From contig NC_092795.1 in NCBI RefSeq assembly GCF_918797505.1, positions 33,405,131-33,469,130 on the forward strand: DNA of 64,000 bases. Reading direction: 5' to 3'. The notes under the pieces were generated by a model. That model was not told the DNA's origin, did no database searches, and was given only the letters and a program-made list of their open reading frames with translations. A program made the position numbers and the translations under genes. Positions 11,501 to 23,285 of this stretch are shown here, piece by piece. Origin of the DNA: Bemisia tabaci. Taxonomy: Eukaryota; Arthropoda; Insecta; Hemiptera; Aleyrodidae. Within the stretch, counting starts at the first letter, position 1. Every line of letters starts with the position of its first letter.

Positions 11501-12898
11501 ATCCCCCATGAGGCGTAGAGAGTATGGAATATTATGTAAAACTGGGGTCATTTTATTGCAAAAATCATGTTTTTAGGTGAAATTTTGGCTTTGAAAATAT
11601 TGTCGCTCCTCCGACGTTAGGGCGTATATCGATCAGCCATGAGGCGTAGAAAGTATGGATTTGTGTGTAAAACTGGGCTCACTTCATTGCAAAAATCATG
11701 TTTCACGTGAAATTTTGCATATGAAATATATCGTCGCTCTTCCGACGTAAGAGAATGTATGGATCCCCATGAGCCGTCATAAGCATGGATTTCTGTGTAA
11801 AAGTGTGCTCAATTCATTGCGAAAATCATGTTTTACGTGAAAATTTGCATTTGATAAACATGGACGGTCACCCGACGTAAGAACGTATGTGGATTCCCCA
11901 AGAGTCGTAGGAAGCATGGAGTTTTGTGTAAAGGTGTGCTCATTTCAACGCGAGTATCATGTTTTACGTGAAATTTTTGCATTTGAAAAATATTGTCGCT
12001 CCCCCGACGTAAGGGGTTATATCGTTCCTCATTGAGGCGTAGGAGGCATGGATTTATGTGTAAAACTGGGCTCACTTAATTGCGTGAATCATGTTTTACG
12101 TGGAATTTTGCATTTTAGAAACATTGTCGATCCTCCGATGTAAGGGTGTATATCGATTACTACATGACCCTTAGAAAGAATGGATTTACGTTTAAAAGAG
12201 GGTTCACTTCATTGCGAAAATCATGTTTTTCTCGAAATTGTGCATTTGAAAAATATCGTCACTCCTCCGACGTAGGACCGCATATGGACCCCCCCTGAGT
12301 GGTAACAAGCATGAATTTTTGTGTAGAACTGGGCTCACTTAATTGCAAAAATCGGGTTTTACGTGAAAATTTTGCATTTGAAAAATATCGATTCTCCCCG
12401 ACGTAAGAGCGTATATCGAATCATCCATGAGCCGTAGGAAGCATGGTTTTTGTGTAAAACTGGGCTCATTTCATCCGTGTTAATGTGAAATTTTGCATTT
12501 GAAAAATATCGTCGCTGCAATGACGGGAAGGGTGTATGTCGATCCCATGAGTCGTAGAAAGCATCCATTTATGTTTAAAAGTGGGCTCACTTCATTGCAT
12601 AAATCATGTTTTACGTGAAATTTTGCATTTGGAAATATCGTCGCTGCAATGACGGAAGGGCGTATATCGATCCCCCATGGGTCGTAGGAAGCGTGGATTT
12701 ATGTGTAAAAGTGGGGTCACTTTCATTGCGAAATTCATAATTTACGTGAAATTTTGGATTTGAAAAAATATCGTTGGCCCTCAGCCGTAAGACCATATAT
12801 CGATCCTCCATGAGCCGTAGGAAGCGTGGATTTGTGTGTAAAAGTGGCATCAGGACATTGCGAAGTTTTGGAATGGAATAGATAGGACGATGTGACAA
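8540..12898 (-). repeat. Minisatellite array B, right arm
   Basis: Inverted copy of the ~125-bp array at 2717-7075, in the same unit order, with scattered substitutions and 1-2-base indels. The ~320-bp duplicated block is also present, at about 8975-9595. Confidence 0.92.
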
Positions 12899-12932
12899 AT
12901 TAGGCTCCGCGTAACAACTTTAACTTCTCAGA

Positions 12933-12988
12933 GGTCGCTAGTTGGACAACCTCAGACGTTTTACTCATTCACGTGGAGGTCCTTTGCT
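12933..12988 (-). repeat. Module next to array B, right arm
   Basis: Inverted copy of 2627-2682. Confidence 0.75.
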
Positions 12989-14154
12989 ACAAAAAATGCT
13001 ACTTTTCTTGTGTTTCCTTACTGTAATTGTTTTTTTACGTATTCGTTACGCTATTGGATGTTTATCATACTTGATTTTTACCTTATTTGTTTACGCGGTT
13101 TTCCTCATGGACCTCATTGATTACAGTTTCGGTATGGTGCAAATATTTTTTGTTAGTACTTATCTTTCTTCCCCCGCTCGTGGACTAGCTTTTGGCGGTG
13201 GTTAAAACTTCCTCCCTCTGTCTCACTTGACGTCGCATTTTCGGTTCATGATGTTTTCCTCCCTGACGTCCTGTGCGATGAACGTTTAGTCCAATACAAA
13301 TCCTCTTACACGCGATGAACCCAATGTCACTACCAAAATTCTGAAACTCTTCGCCTCTCTTAATTTAAAAATCTATATTTTCGTATATACACCCATTTTC
13401 AAAATTCTCTGTAAAGACGTTTATAGCCCGTGACGCTGAATGTCTGAAAAATACATTAACTAACTTACTTAGATTGCATACATAACTCTCATACGCGAAG
13501 ATAGAAGTTTGAATGTATATGTAGCAACTTCGACCATTCAACCGGCTCTGCTGATGATATCTTCCGCAGATATGCACGTCCCGCGCCACCTTCAAACTCC
13601 ACTCCTCCCAATCTGCCCTGGAGTGATGGAATTGGTTCACCCTATCGAAGATTGGAAATGTGCACAGACCGAATTTTGACAAGCAGTTTCGTTTCGAGAA
13701 AATTCGACTTTTACCTAAGACGCATGCATATCCTATGTGTATTCGCAATTTTTTATTCCTGCTTGAATAAATGGGGTTTGCTAGTTTACTCTTGACTCTT
13801 ACTATTGTCCAATTGTATGCATGATGCTGCAAACACGTCTATGTCGCGTGCCTATCGTGTGTGTAAATGCGATTTCCTTCATGAACCACTTGGATTGCAT
13901 ACGTAAAACTCATACGCAAAGATGGAAGTTTGAATGTCTTGGATTGCATACGTAAAACTCATACACAAAGATGAAAGTTTGAATGTATATGTGGCAACAT
14001 CGAGCATACAATTGACTCTGCTGATGATTTCCACCACTGTTATCTAAGTTCCGCGCCGACATTTCTTCAGAAAATTCGACAGTTAACTATCCCTTAAGGA
14101 TGACACTTACGGCGTCACGTCGCCTCCTAATTATTACACTATACTAAATGTTCA
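12989..14154 (-). repeat. Spacer between arrays, right arm
   Basis: Inverted copy of 1461-2626. The 155-codon open frame at 13365-13832 translates identically to its left-arm partner, which reflects the near-identity of the arms here rather than coding constraint that I can show. Confidence 0.75.
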
Positions 14155-15410
14155 ACACCGTGTTTTGGAGCTGCTGTGCAGGGGAGGGGGTTACTGCACT
14201 ATTGACCACAATTCGAGTTTTCACATGCGCTATCGATTGGCATCTTGAAAATTATCAACCTCGATTTGAGGGATGATGCTAGGGTGAGCAGTGCCCGCAC
14301 CTCAAATGAAAATTCGAGTTTTTGCAAGCGCTATCGATTTTCATCATGAAGATTGTGGTCACCGATTTTGGGGATGATGTGCAGGGGAGGGGGTATCCGC
14401 ACTTTTGACCAAAATTCGAGTTTTCACATGTGCTTTCGATCGACATCATGAAAATTTTCGACATCGATTTGAGGGATGATGCTAGGGTGAGGGGGTACCC
14501 GCACTTTGGACCAAAATTCGAGTTTTCACATGCGCTATCGATTAGCATCATGAAAATTTTTTACCTCGATTTGAAGGATGATGCTAGGGTGAGGGGGTAC
14601 CCGCACTTTGGACCAAAATTCGAGTTTTCACATGCGCTATCGATTAGCATCAAGAAAATTTTTTACCTCGATTTGAGGGATGATAGTAGGGTGAGGGGGG
14701 TACCCGCACTTTGGACCAAAATTCGAGTTTTCATATGCGCTATCGATTAGCATCATGAAAATTTTTTACCTCGATTTGAGGGATGATGCTAGGGTGAGGG
14801 GTATACCCCCACCTCACATGAGAATTCGAGTTTTTGCTAGCGCTATCGATTTGCATCATAAAAATTGTCGTCCCCGATTTTGGGGATGATGTGCAGGGGA
14901 GGGGGTATCCGCACTTTTGACCAAAATTCGAGTTTTCACATGTGCTTTCGATCGACATCATGAAAATTTTCGACCTCGATTTGAGGGATGATGCTAGGGT
15001 GAGGGGGTACCCGCCCTTTGAACCAAAATTGGAGTTTTCACATGCTCTATCGATTGGCATCATGAAAATATTCGACCTCGATTTGAGACATGATACTAGG
15101 GTGAGGGGGTGCCCGCACCTCACATGAGAATTCGAGTTTTTGCTAGCGGTATCGATTTGCATCATAAAAGTTGTCGTCCCCGATTTTGGGGATGGTGTGC
15201 AGGGGAGGGGGTGGACGCACTATTGACCAAAATTCGAGTTTTCACATGCGGTATCGATTGGCGTCTTGAAAATTTTCAACTCGATTTGAGGATGATGCTA
15301 GGGTGAGGGGGCACCCGCACCTCACATGAGAATTCGAGTTTTTGCAAGCGCTATCGATTTTCATCATAAAAATTGTCGTCCCCGATTTAGGGGATGATAT
15401 CTAGGGGAGG
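14155..15410 (-). repeat. Minisatellite array A, right arm
   Basis: Inverted copy of the 102-bp array at 205-1460. It has a few single-base indels; for example, the long frames break at different places from those on the left arm. Confidence 0.92.
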
Positions 15411-15414
15411 TGGT

Positions 15415-15474
15415 GTCGGTCGCTGGTGGCGCCACCTCTGACGTTTTACCCGAATCACGTGAAGGGCCTTTGCT
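15415..15474 (-). repeat. Module next to array A, right arm
   Basis: Inverted copy of 141-200. Confidence 0.75.
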
Positions 15475-15614
15475 CTTTTTCCTCTGGTTCCTTTTGACAA
15501 TTTCTGTATTACTTAGGTATTGCTTACTTCCTCATCGAGCTGGTCATTAAAAAACAGGACGATAAATTATCCGTCAAATGGTTGGGTTTCGCTACTCCGA
15601 CTTAACCGCAAATG

Positions 15615-15800
15615 CTATTCTCTATTCTATGTCACGTGCATTGCATGTCTACAAACTCGAGTCACTACTTAGTCTATCCAATACATTAGTTCTTTTTGCA
15701 TTGTTCAGTCATCTTCAATCGAACCGCACTTGGATTTCCACCATTTAATTCTCTCTCCCCTATATTTAATTACCAACGCATCCTCTTTTTCTTCCTGTCA
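15615..15800. other. Sequence flanking the palindrome, nothing recognised
   Basis: AT-rich sequence with no open frame or repeat that I can name. If the palindrome continues past the left window edge, this could still be arm sequence. Confidence 0.5.
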
Positions 15801-16665
15801 AATTTTAAATCCCCTAACATCAAAGTCTCTTTCCGAAAGCTATACACCAAAAAGGATTTTTTTTCATGTTGACACCCTGTACATTCCAACCTCTCCCGCT
15901 CTTTGATATTACCCCCTGCCGAAGCAACGGATCTCTCTGCGATCTAGCTACCTTCCATATTTGGTCTTGACGACTAGACATATGTCTCATCTACGGATTT
16001 TCTCTCCCTGTGTCTTCCGAATAACTCTAACTTCGTTTACCGACAAAACATTACATCACTTTTCTCTCTGTATGTAAAATAGTTCTTTTGTTTTTTGAGA
16101 AACATCAAATCCTCTTTCCGAAAACCCCGAACATTTTTCATGGTGGAAACATGTACCCTTTGTTCATAGCCGACTTGTGCATACGTCTCCCGCTCTTTTG
16201 ATATTACCCACCTGCCGAAGCAACGGATCTCTCTGCGATCTAGCTACCTTCCATATTTGGTCTTGACGACTAGACATATGTCTCATCTACGAATTTTCTC
16301 TCCCTGTCTCTTCCGATTATCTCTAACTTCGTTTACCGTCAAACATTACATCACTTAACTCTACGTATGTAAAATAGTTCTTTTTTTTTTGCGAAACATC
16401 AAATCCTCTTTCCGAAAACCCCGAACATTTTTCATGGTGGAAACATGTACCCTTTGTTCATTACCGACTTGTACATCCCAATCCCCTCCCGCTCTTTGAA
16501 ATTGCACCCCTGCCGATGCAACGGATCTCTCGCGCATCATTTCCAGGTAACTTTCATATTTGGAGATGTTGTCTAGACATACAGGTCTTCCATCGGAATA
16601 ACATTACCGCTTGCACGGCTCTCTCTCGATTATCTCTAACTTCGTTTTCATTGTAGTATTCAAAC
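15800..16665 (+). repeat. Tandem array of ~284-295-bp units
   Basis: The segment beginning ATCAAAGTCTCTTTCCGAAA at 15819 recurs at 16103 and 16398 (ATCAAATCCTCTTTCCGAAA). Each unit also holds CTCCCGCTCTTTGA, CGGATCTCTC, TTTGGTCTTGACGACTAGAC (or a diverged form) and TCTCTAACTTCGTTT. The third copy is partial and more diverged. No coding potential. Confidence 0.85.
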
Positions 16666-17104
16666 TCAACTTTTTCGTTAAAGTTCATCGAACTTTCAAA
16701 ATCTTCATTAAAAAATGTATGACAGTAATGTGACTGTTATGAATTAATTTATGCATTAATGTATGAATGAACTTTATGAATGAATACTACAAGGTCAATT
16801 TTACGCTAGGGGTCAATGAACTTTTCAAGGTCAAATTCTGCCTATGTCCGGTATTCGCCGCCATATAATAACTACTCTTGAAAGCTTCCTTTATAGGAAC
16901 AGCCGAATACAGAGGCGCTGTCCGGTGCCACCGTTACGGCGCATGTGGCGCAATGGCGATTATTCTAATTTGGCAAAATGATTTTCCCCCAGATGAAGCC
17001 ATTTTGAATGATTGATTCTGAGATAAGCTGTGTGCTTTACGAAAAATATAAATTTATCTACATGCATTTAAAAAGACGAACCCCGAAAAAGTCAAAATTC
17101 GAGA
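16666..17104. other. AT-rich intergenic DNA
   Basis: No gene. TGTAGTATTCA (about 16653) and TGAATACTACA (about 16782) form a small inverted pair about 130 bases apart, possibly the remains of a MITE. Confidence 0.4.
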
Positions 17105-17353
17105 GCTCCCAGCTCTTTGCTAAGCCTTGGCCGCCTTATCAAGATGGGCTGAAATTGCTCTAGAAAATTACTCCCGACTATTTCCAGTTTTCCTTGATGT
17201 AGTCTCTCACTTCCTGACATGTAGCCATGAATTACGCTGTGGTGTTTTAAGAAAAATTCTCATGACTATTTTGTCTAATTTTCTCTCTTTTCTATTTGTT
17301 TCAGGTAAGTCCAACAGATCACGGACCTCATTCCATTCATTCAAGGGGTCTAG

Positions 17354-17995
17354 AAAAATTGCTGCGAGATAGCACGTGAAAGTTTCGACACTGCAGGGTT
17401 TGTAACTAATAACTCGTCGCAGGTGTATGCAGAATTTATACAGAATGATAAGGGCAGCACTCATGATAGCAAGTCTCGTAAAGATAATTCGGATCAAGAT
17501 TTAAGTTACTTTGATGAGATGGTAACGACCTTGGTAATTCGAGAACTACAATTCCTACGCAGGGCTATGTCAAACTAGAACTATTTTCACAAATCCTGCA
17601 GAAAATGTGTCTGGCTGATGGATAGGAAAACTCTAGTAGTGTACATTCATGTTCCAAGCTTTGAATAAAAAGTAAAGGCTTGGAGTCCGGGTTTTCAAAA
17701 CAGGAGAGTCAAGACTTACTGGGTGAGTTTTCCCCCCAGAAAATGTGTCGTATTTTCTTCATCTGTTTACGATGTGATGATAGATTTTTATGACGGAAAT
17801 GTTTTGCAAACTGAACAAGAAATTGTTGTTAAAAGCCCCTACAGTATTTGTGAAAGTTCCGACAACTATTTGAAATAAATTTTTAAAGATCATGCTATTG
17901 GCTTACCAATCGGTGTATTGATTGAAGCATTTCTAAATGAAGAGATGGAATATTTCTTACCTGGAAAAAAAGAAAAACAAGCATTAGATTTTTAG
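17354..17995 (+). pseudogene. Decayed reading frame, family not recognised
   Basis: One frame stays open for about 210 codons except for in-frame stops at 17576, 17666 and 17876, before the final stop at 17993. That is far fewer than expected in such AT-rich DNA. The translation looks protein-like: a hydrophilic Ser/Asp/Lys-rich first part (for example DKGSTHDSKSRKDNSDQD), then a Cys/Trp-containing part, and a last part with GLPIGVLIEAFLNEEMEYF. Just upstream a pyrimidine-rich TTTCAG at 17304 and a second open frame (17127-17372) may belong to the same relic through a frameshift. I do not recognise the family; it may be a dead transposon or host gene. Confidence 0.45.
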
Positions 17996-18624
17996 GTATA
18001 CTTCTGAGGAAAAACTAATTAGTTATCAAAAAATAGCACAGCTTACACAAACCGTGCTTTTTTTTGTTCGCTCTCACAATAGATTTTTCTTTTGAGGACA
18101 CAGAATGATAGCCAACAAGTCCCGCAACAAAGAATAGATCTGCTCTTCGACTCCGACAACCGCGGTCTCGTCATGCGGGAAGTATCTAGACGGAAACGAA
18201 GGCGCTTATGAGAGCAGATGTCGCTCCAGCCAGAGTCGTCGGAGGAAAATAATGTATTCAAGCTGTACACACTAAAGACAGAACATTGCAGACATGTTAT
18301 TAGTGCTTCCCATGGGTCAAACGCTCGATTTTACACTTGCTGTGCCCGCGGTCGAAGTAGACATTTTCTGAGCGCCGCGGTGTTCCATGCCCGACAACCC
18401 ATGCGCTATCCACGCGTTTCATAACGTAACGTTCGTTCGCACGGAGAGCCGAAGTTCTCACACTGGCGCGGTCGCACAACGCGAAAAACCCGCGTTGCCG
18501 CCTGAGATGGGAAATAGTATGAAAGAAGATTTAAAAGTGAAAAAATGCACCGTCTAGTGACGTCAACTGGCGGCATTTCTCATTTGAACACGTACATTTC
18601 AGCAGATTACATCATTTAGTCATA
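17996..18624. other. Intergenic DNA with a CpG-rich patch
   Basis: No gene is supported. The part at about 18320-18500 is rich in CpG (CCGCGGT, GGCGCGGTCG) and stands out from the AT-rich surroundings. Confidence 0.4.
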
Positions 18625-18920
18625 CAGGGTGTCTAGTTTTTTCCATTTTGGGAAATCCTTATTTTTCCTGATTTCTGACTGCTGAATCCTGATTTCATAA
18701 TTTTTCCAAATCCTGATTTTTTGCGGAGAAAAATTAAAATTTCTGCATAAGCGTATGCGAAAGCAAGAAAAAATCCGATCGGACGCGGCCGACTTTTCTC
18801 AAATCCTGATTTACGACCGATTTTTCCTCAGATCCTGATGAAATCGGGATTAAATCCTGATTGACCTCAAATCCTGATGGAATCGGGAAAATCGGGATAA
18901 TCCTGATGCTAGACACCCTG
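18625..18920. mobile_element. MITE, CAGGGTGTCTAG ends, 'AATCCTGATT' interior
   Basis: The ends are CAGGGTGTCTAG and CTAGACACCCTG. The interior is full of ATCCTGATTT-type repeats in both orientations. The flank reads CATA before it and (G)CATA after it. The related unoccupied-looking sequence near 19210-19235 has a single copy of this stretch, supporting insertion with a short target duplication. A second copy is at 30130-30440. No coding capacity. Confidence 0.8.
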
Positions 18921-18938
18921 GCATAACACCTCCAATAG

Positions 18939-19192
18939 TTCGTCACCTTCCGGGCAAAGTATCAAGAGCGCCATGCGACGTTTCAAAATTTCCGCCGCCA
19001 TTTTTTTTTTGCAGAAAAATTGTTCAACGAAGCTATCCGAAAATTTCATTGGATTTTCTTTGTGCTGCCGATAAAATTCAGTGACATCTTCGAACAGATT
19101 CAACCAACAATTTCTCTGTTAAAAATAAAGTGGCGCAGGAAATTTTGAAACGTCGCGTGGCGCTGGTGATAATTCTCTCGGAAGGTGACGAC
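18939..19192. mobile_element. Inverted-repeat element (~254 bp)
   Basis: The first ~60 bases (CGTCACCTTCCG, GCGCCATGCGACGTTTCAAA, ATTTCCGCCGCC) return inverted at the right end (GGCGCAGGAAATTTTGAAAC, GTCGCGTGGCGCTGG, GGAAGGTGACG) with moderate divergence. Non-autonomous; the superfamily is not assigned. Confidence 0.65.
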
Positions 19193-19559
19193 ATGTATTT
19201 TAGCCGATTAGATCATGTTGTCATATCACCTCCAAAAATCGTTGGATTTTTGAACCAAAGGGATCCTCGTGTTCAGTTCTCTCAGTAGTTTCCACTTAAA
19301 CATGAATTGAATCAAACTTCAGACACCTGTAAATTCACCACTGTTCGACGCGTCACCAGAAGTCATCATTGGCTGAGATTAAAAGCACTGTCCGAAACTG
19401 ACCTTTCTGCACTGCTGGCGCGGTAAAGGCGTAAGTCTAGAAAAATGGACTACATTTCGCAATTTGGAACTATAAATTCTATCCCGGTTTAAAAACAACG
19501 TATGTGCCATTAGTTTCCCTATGCACATAAGTGTTTTTCCAGAAGAGCCATAATTTATA
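19193..19559. other. Intergenic DNA, nothing recognised
   Basis: No gene or structured repeat seen. Confidence 0.4.
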
Positions 19560-20562
19560 CGAGGGGCGTTCAATACGTAAGTATCCTCCCTCTCTAAAAT
19601 CCATAAGAATGGACCAATTTTAAAAAACTTGGGCTCAAATCTTTCTTAGGATATTTTGAGTTCAACAAAACAAACCGCAACAAAATCGGACTATGTGCGG
19701 CCGAACGCGAGCCGTTTGAACGCGCCGAGGTGCTCGACGCTCCCGCCGAATCTGCGAGGATTTGAAGTCCGCTACAGGAGAAGAGCTTCTCTGCAAAGCC
19801 TCAGTCCTTCATCACTGACGAAAAATCAAAGAAATTTGTGTAGAATAAGGGGCTTACCTCACTTCTCCACATAACCAGCTCGATCCAAGCAAGTCTGATA
19901 CTAAGACTAAGACTAAGAGAACAGCTTTTGGATGCCTCGTGCGTGGAAGTCTTTCAGCTGACCGCGGATGAAAGATGGACGGCTTGTTTGACCTCTTCCA
20001 CTGATTCAAAATCAACTCCTCCGAGTTCAGATTTCAGATACGATGATAAATGGCAAACCAGACCACCATTTATTCCCGTTCCTGAAATCTGAACTTGGAG
20101 GAGTTAATTTTGAATCAGTGGAAGAGGTCAAACAAGCTGTCCACTCTTTCATCCGCGGTCAGCTGAAAGACTTCCACGCACGAGGCATCCAAAAGCTGTT
20201 CTCTTAGACTTAGTCTCAGTATCAGACTTGCTTGGATCGAGCTGGTTATGTGGAGAAGTGAGGTAAGCCCCTTATTCTACAAAAATTTCTTTGATTTTTC
20301 GTCAGTGATGAAGGACTGAGGCTTTGGCAGAGAAGCTCTTCTCCTGTAGCGGACTTCAAATCCTCGCAGATTCGGCGGGAGCGTCGAGCACCTCGGCGCG
20401 TTCAAACGGCTCGCGTTCGGCCGCACATAGTCCGATTTTGTTGCGGTTTGTTTTGTTGAACTCAAAATATCCTAAGGAAGATTTTGAGCCCAAGTTTTTT
20501 AAAATTGGTCCATTCTTATGGATTTTAGAGAGGGGGGATACTTACTTATTGAACGCCCCTCG
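19560..20562. mobile_element. 1.0-kb palindromic element with TA target duplication
   Basis: The element begins CGAGGGGCGTTCAATACGTA and ends with the inverted form (TTGAACGCCCCTCG). It is flanked on each side by TA, the target of Tc1/mariner elements. The two ~480-bp arms match closely through the whole length, leaving a loop of only about 12 bases near 20061. Mirrored frames such as 19656-19874 and 20277-20465 have the same peptide start, so they follow from the palindrome. No transposase is present; it must have been mobilised in trans. Mariner affinity rests on the TA duplication and the end sequence. Confidence 0.85.
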
Positions 20563-21712
20563 TAGTTCCAAATTGCAAAATGCAGTCCAAATGTTTCTCT
20601 GCCCTCGGCCGAACATATTTTCACTGGACCCTGTCTTCTGCTTTAGTTGCTTCGGTAACGTTCGAATTAGGCAGACGGCGAATATTAGTCTTCTTTAAGT
20701 TGCCTACTAGGGTATTAGTCGATTAGTACGGGCGCAGGATTAATCATTTTGACAGACGCGACGCGGCCGAAACAATTTGACGGGACGTCCATTGCCCACC
20801 GCACAACTGTCAGCCTAGATGAACTATATTTTCCGATGAGGAATCACAATTTCTGACTCAAACATCAAAGTGACAATCCACATAGAGGAACTAATGACAC
20901 ATATCGATTGCCAAAGTGCGAAACTACGTATTGACGTATCTCTGATTGCGAAAATAGCGTCGTGAAAAGGATATTTTTCAGAACTTGAGTGAAATCCGCT
21001 AATATAACTTCAGAAATGGATATCCGCAAGGGATTACAATTATTTGCCACTGCGAAAAGTTCAAAATAAGGAAAAACAAATTTCATGCTTTCAAAAAACT
21101 TTAAAGTAGGTGCGAACTCTATCGAGCGAAGTTTACAAAACTCGCGTTGTGCTTTCCTTCGTACTTAGTACTTTTTGTGGTGGGAAATCATGTTCATCCC
21201 TTGCAAGGAATCATTTCCGAAGTTACATAGCTGACACTTACACAAGGTTTCCAAGAATTTTCATTTTCGTGACGTTATGTTGGGTATCTCGTTGAAACTC
21301 CCTCGATCACATAATGTAAACCAAACAGGGCCTCCTTAGGGAAGGAGCTGTGAAAAGCAAGACCATGAATTGATAATACATACGACCCGTTTTTTCGGTT
21401 CAAACTTGACGCGACTCGAATCAATCCTGTTAAACTTACACCCAGAGAAATTTCGACAGAAAAGTTTGGTTAGGGAGGTAAAACAAAACATAACCCTAGC
21501 CTTCGGTTGACAGTTTCAAGAGAAGAGGCAAGCTAGTTTTCTTGAAGAAATTTAATAAAAACGAGTGGTGAACACGAACGTCGCGATCGGAGGAATGCAC
21601 TCTCCTAGTCCCTCCCTCCATTGTTTTTCGCGCTGAATTCAACGCTAATTGTATAAAAATCAACACGAAATTTATGTTGGTTTGTGTTTCACTTCTTATG
21701 TAAACCAAAAGT
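20563..21712. other. Intergenic DNA, nothing recognised
   Basis: AT-rich sequence with short open frames only; no gene, RNA or repeat that I can support. Confidence 0.4.
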
Positions 21713-21943
21713 ACTTTGGAAAAAAAAAAACACATTGGATCTAGGGTCCAGACTCTTAAAAACATCGACAAGAAAAAATACTCTTGATTCAATCAGATTT
21801 AAGCTTAAATCAAGAAGCAAGCCTCTTGATTTGAGCGGATTTCCTTTTGATTTAAGCTTAAATCTGATTGAATCAAGAGTATTTTTTCTTGTCGGTGTTT
21901 TCAAGAGTCTGGACTCTAGATTCAATGTGTTTTTTTTCCAGTG
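21713..21943. mobile_element. Palindromic MITE family P (copy 1)
   Basis: The ends are (CAC)TGGAAAAAA...TTTTTTTTCCAGTG. The arms contain CACATTGGATCTAG, GTCCAGACTCTTAAAAACAT, CGACAAGAAAAAATACTCTT and GATTCAATCAGATTTAAGC, and fold back on each other almost completely. Other copies: 28594-28823, 29453-29704 and 31543-31770. Superfamily not determined. Confidence 0.85.
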
Positions 21944-22449
21944 TAAGAGAAGAACACAAATATGTCTATTAGTGTAGTCTTCTATCCGTTCCACTGTGCG
22001 CCCTTATTAGACCGCGCACACTCGAATTCTGTTCGGGGGGCAGAGGTTCAGAATAGGTCGAGTTGCGCCGCCGCCGCTGCTGCTCCTCGGCCCGAATATA
22101 ATAGCTGATTAATTTCTTTCGTTTAACCTTCTTTTTTTTACATAATCCAAATGACTGTCGAATTGCAATGAAATGTCAACGGGACCCTCCGCGCGCGGTC
22201 CGAGGCCTCCGAGGTAAGCTCTGGCTTCTGTTTGTTCTCCAATTATAAACCACCGCCGACTATCGCAACAGCAACTATCCGTTCGGTGATCGAGGATCGA
22301 GGGCACAAGAATTCCTCGCGATGAGTTAAGGAATCCCCTTCAAATAAATTGGCTGATGATGCTGTTTAAGCCTGATGAGTTAGAGAGAACACGCCGCACA
22401 GAGGATCGAGTCAATAGGAGAGGTCGGACAAAATTTGGAAACTTTAAAA
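21944..22449. other. Intergenic DNA, partly CpG-rich
   Basis: The stretch around 22060-22100 (GCCGCCGCCGCTGCTGCTCC) and 22180-22215 is GC-rich, but I see no start codon or splice site that ties it to a gene. Confidence 0.35.
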
Positions 22450-22748
22450 CAGGGTGTCTACTAAAACAGGCTGGCCAAAAACCAGTACTTCTACAGTACT
22501 TTTTCAGTGCATTCCCGAGAAATTCAGTACCTCCTCAACGGAAAAATGCAGTGTTTTTTTCAGTACCTCCATTAGACAAAATTCGAAAAATTATAAAAAT
22601 TTGAATTTCTTTCTCAAATTGCGACAAAAATGGAAAATTCTGGACCTTCTAACGGAAATTCCGCGCTTTTTCAGTACTTCCAGACCGCCCTTAAAAAATC
22701 AGTATTATTTCCGAACTTTCTGGAAATTCCGGACTTGTAGACACCCTG
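22450..22748. mobile_element. MITE, CAGGGTGTCTACT ends, 'CAGTACTT' interior
   Basis: Begins CAGGGTGTCTACTAAAACAG and ends GGACTTGTAGACACCCTG. TTAAAA flanks it on both sides, consistent with a target duplication. The interior has repeated CAGTAC(T/C) words. Sister copies: 23286-23597 and a truncated one from 63857. Confidence 0.85.
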
Positions 22749-23285
22749 TTAAAAGCTTATAACTGAGTTTATGCAAAATTTTGAGGTTCCAAAAGTGGTT
22801 CCACAGGTTTCTCGTAAAATTTTCTCATAAAAGCACCCATTGGACTTTAAAATGTGACGAAATAAACATCAATATTTGCAGTTTTAGTCAAAAATTTCAT
22901 GTCGGACTTCACTAAATGACTCAATCCACTGTGCGCCGTGGATTAAGCCCGAGGCCTCACGGCTGAAAGTGAAGCGCTCGGGTGGCTTAAGTGGAGGTCG
23001 TTGGGTCATTGATGAGCCCTAAATTCCATTGGATCCGTGAAATTGTTACGTCGATGACTAATGATGCCGGCAGCCACCGACCGAGGAAATTCATAGTCGC
23101 GCCTTAAAGAAAGACTCCTCACCCTATAAAGATATTATTATTACTTAAGATAAATAAGGGAATGATGCTATTAGACGATTCATTCTCCTTGACCAAAGAT
23201 TATAAAAAAGTATAAATCCGGATAGTCATTATTGAAATAATAACGAGATGATGTAAAATTTAGGGGCTTTTAAGGGGTACTTGCT
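22749..23285. other. Intergenic DNA, nothing recognised
   Basis: No gene or clear repeat. Confidence 0.4.

Larger units (their letters stand above)
1..15614. repeat. Giant palindrome (foldback-like element), arms ~7.8 kb
   Basis: The window's first base pairs in inverted orientation with base 15614, and the mirror relation (position x with about 15615-x) holds across both arms. Long blocks are unchanged: the 468-bp open stretch at 1783-2250 encodes the same peptide as 13365-13832 on the other strand, as do 2717-3004 with 12611-12898 and 3540-3782 with 11833-12075. Elsewhere there are scattered substitutions and small indels. The axis is a CCTAACCT-AG-AGGTTAGG inverted repeat near 7802. Arms built of tandem arrays are typical of Drosophila foldback (FB) and Galileo DNA transposons, but no transposase is visible and this element is far larger. 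The outer boundary cannot be placed, because bases mirroring 15615 onward would lie left of the window. An assembly foldback remains an alternative. Confidence 0.95.

Noticed and set aside
1..15614. Dismissing the whole palindrome as a sequencing foldback
   Set aside because: Arm-specific variants shared between duplicated blocks are hard to explain this way. It is kept as a live alternative only.
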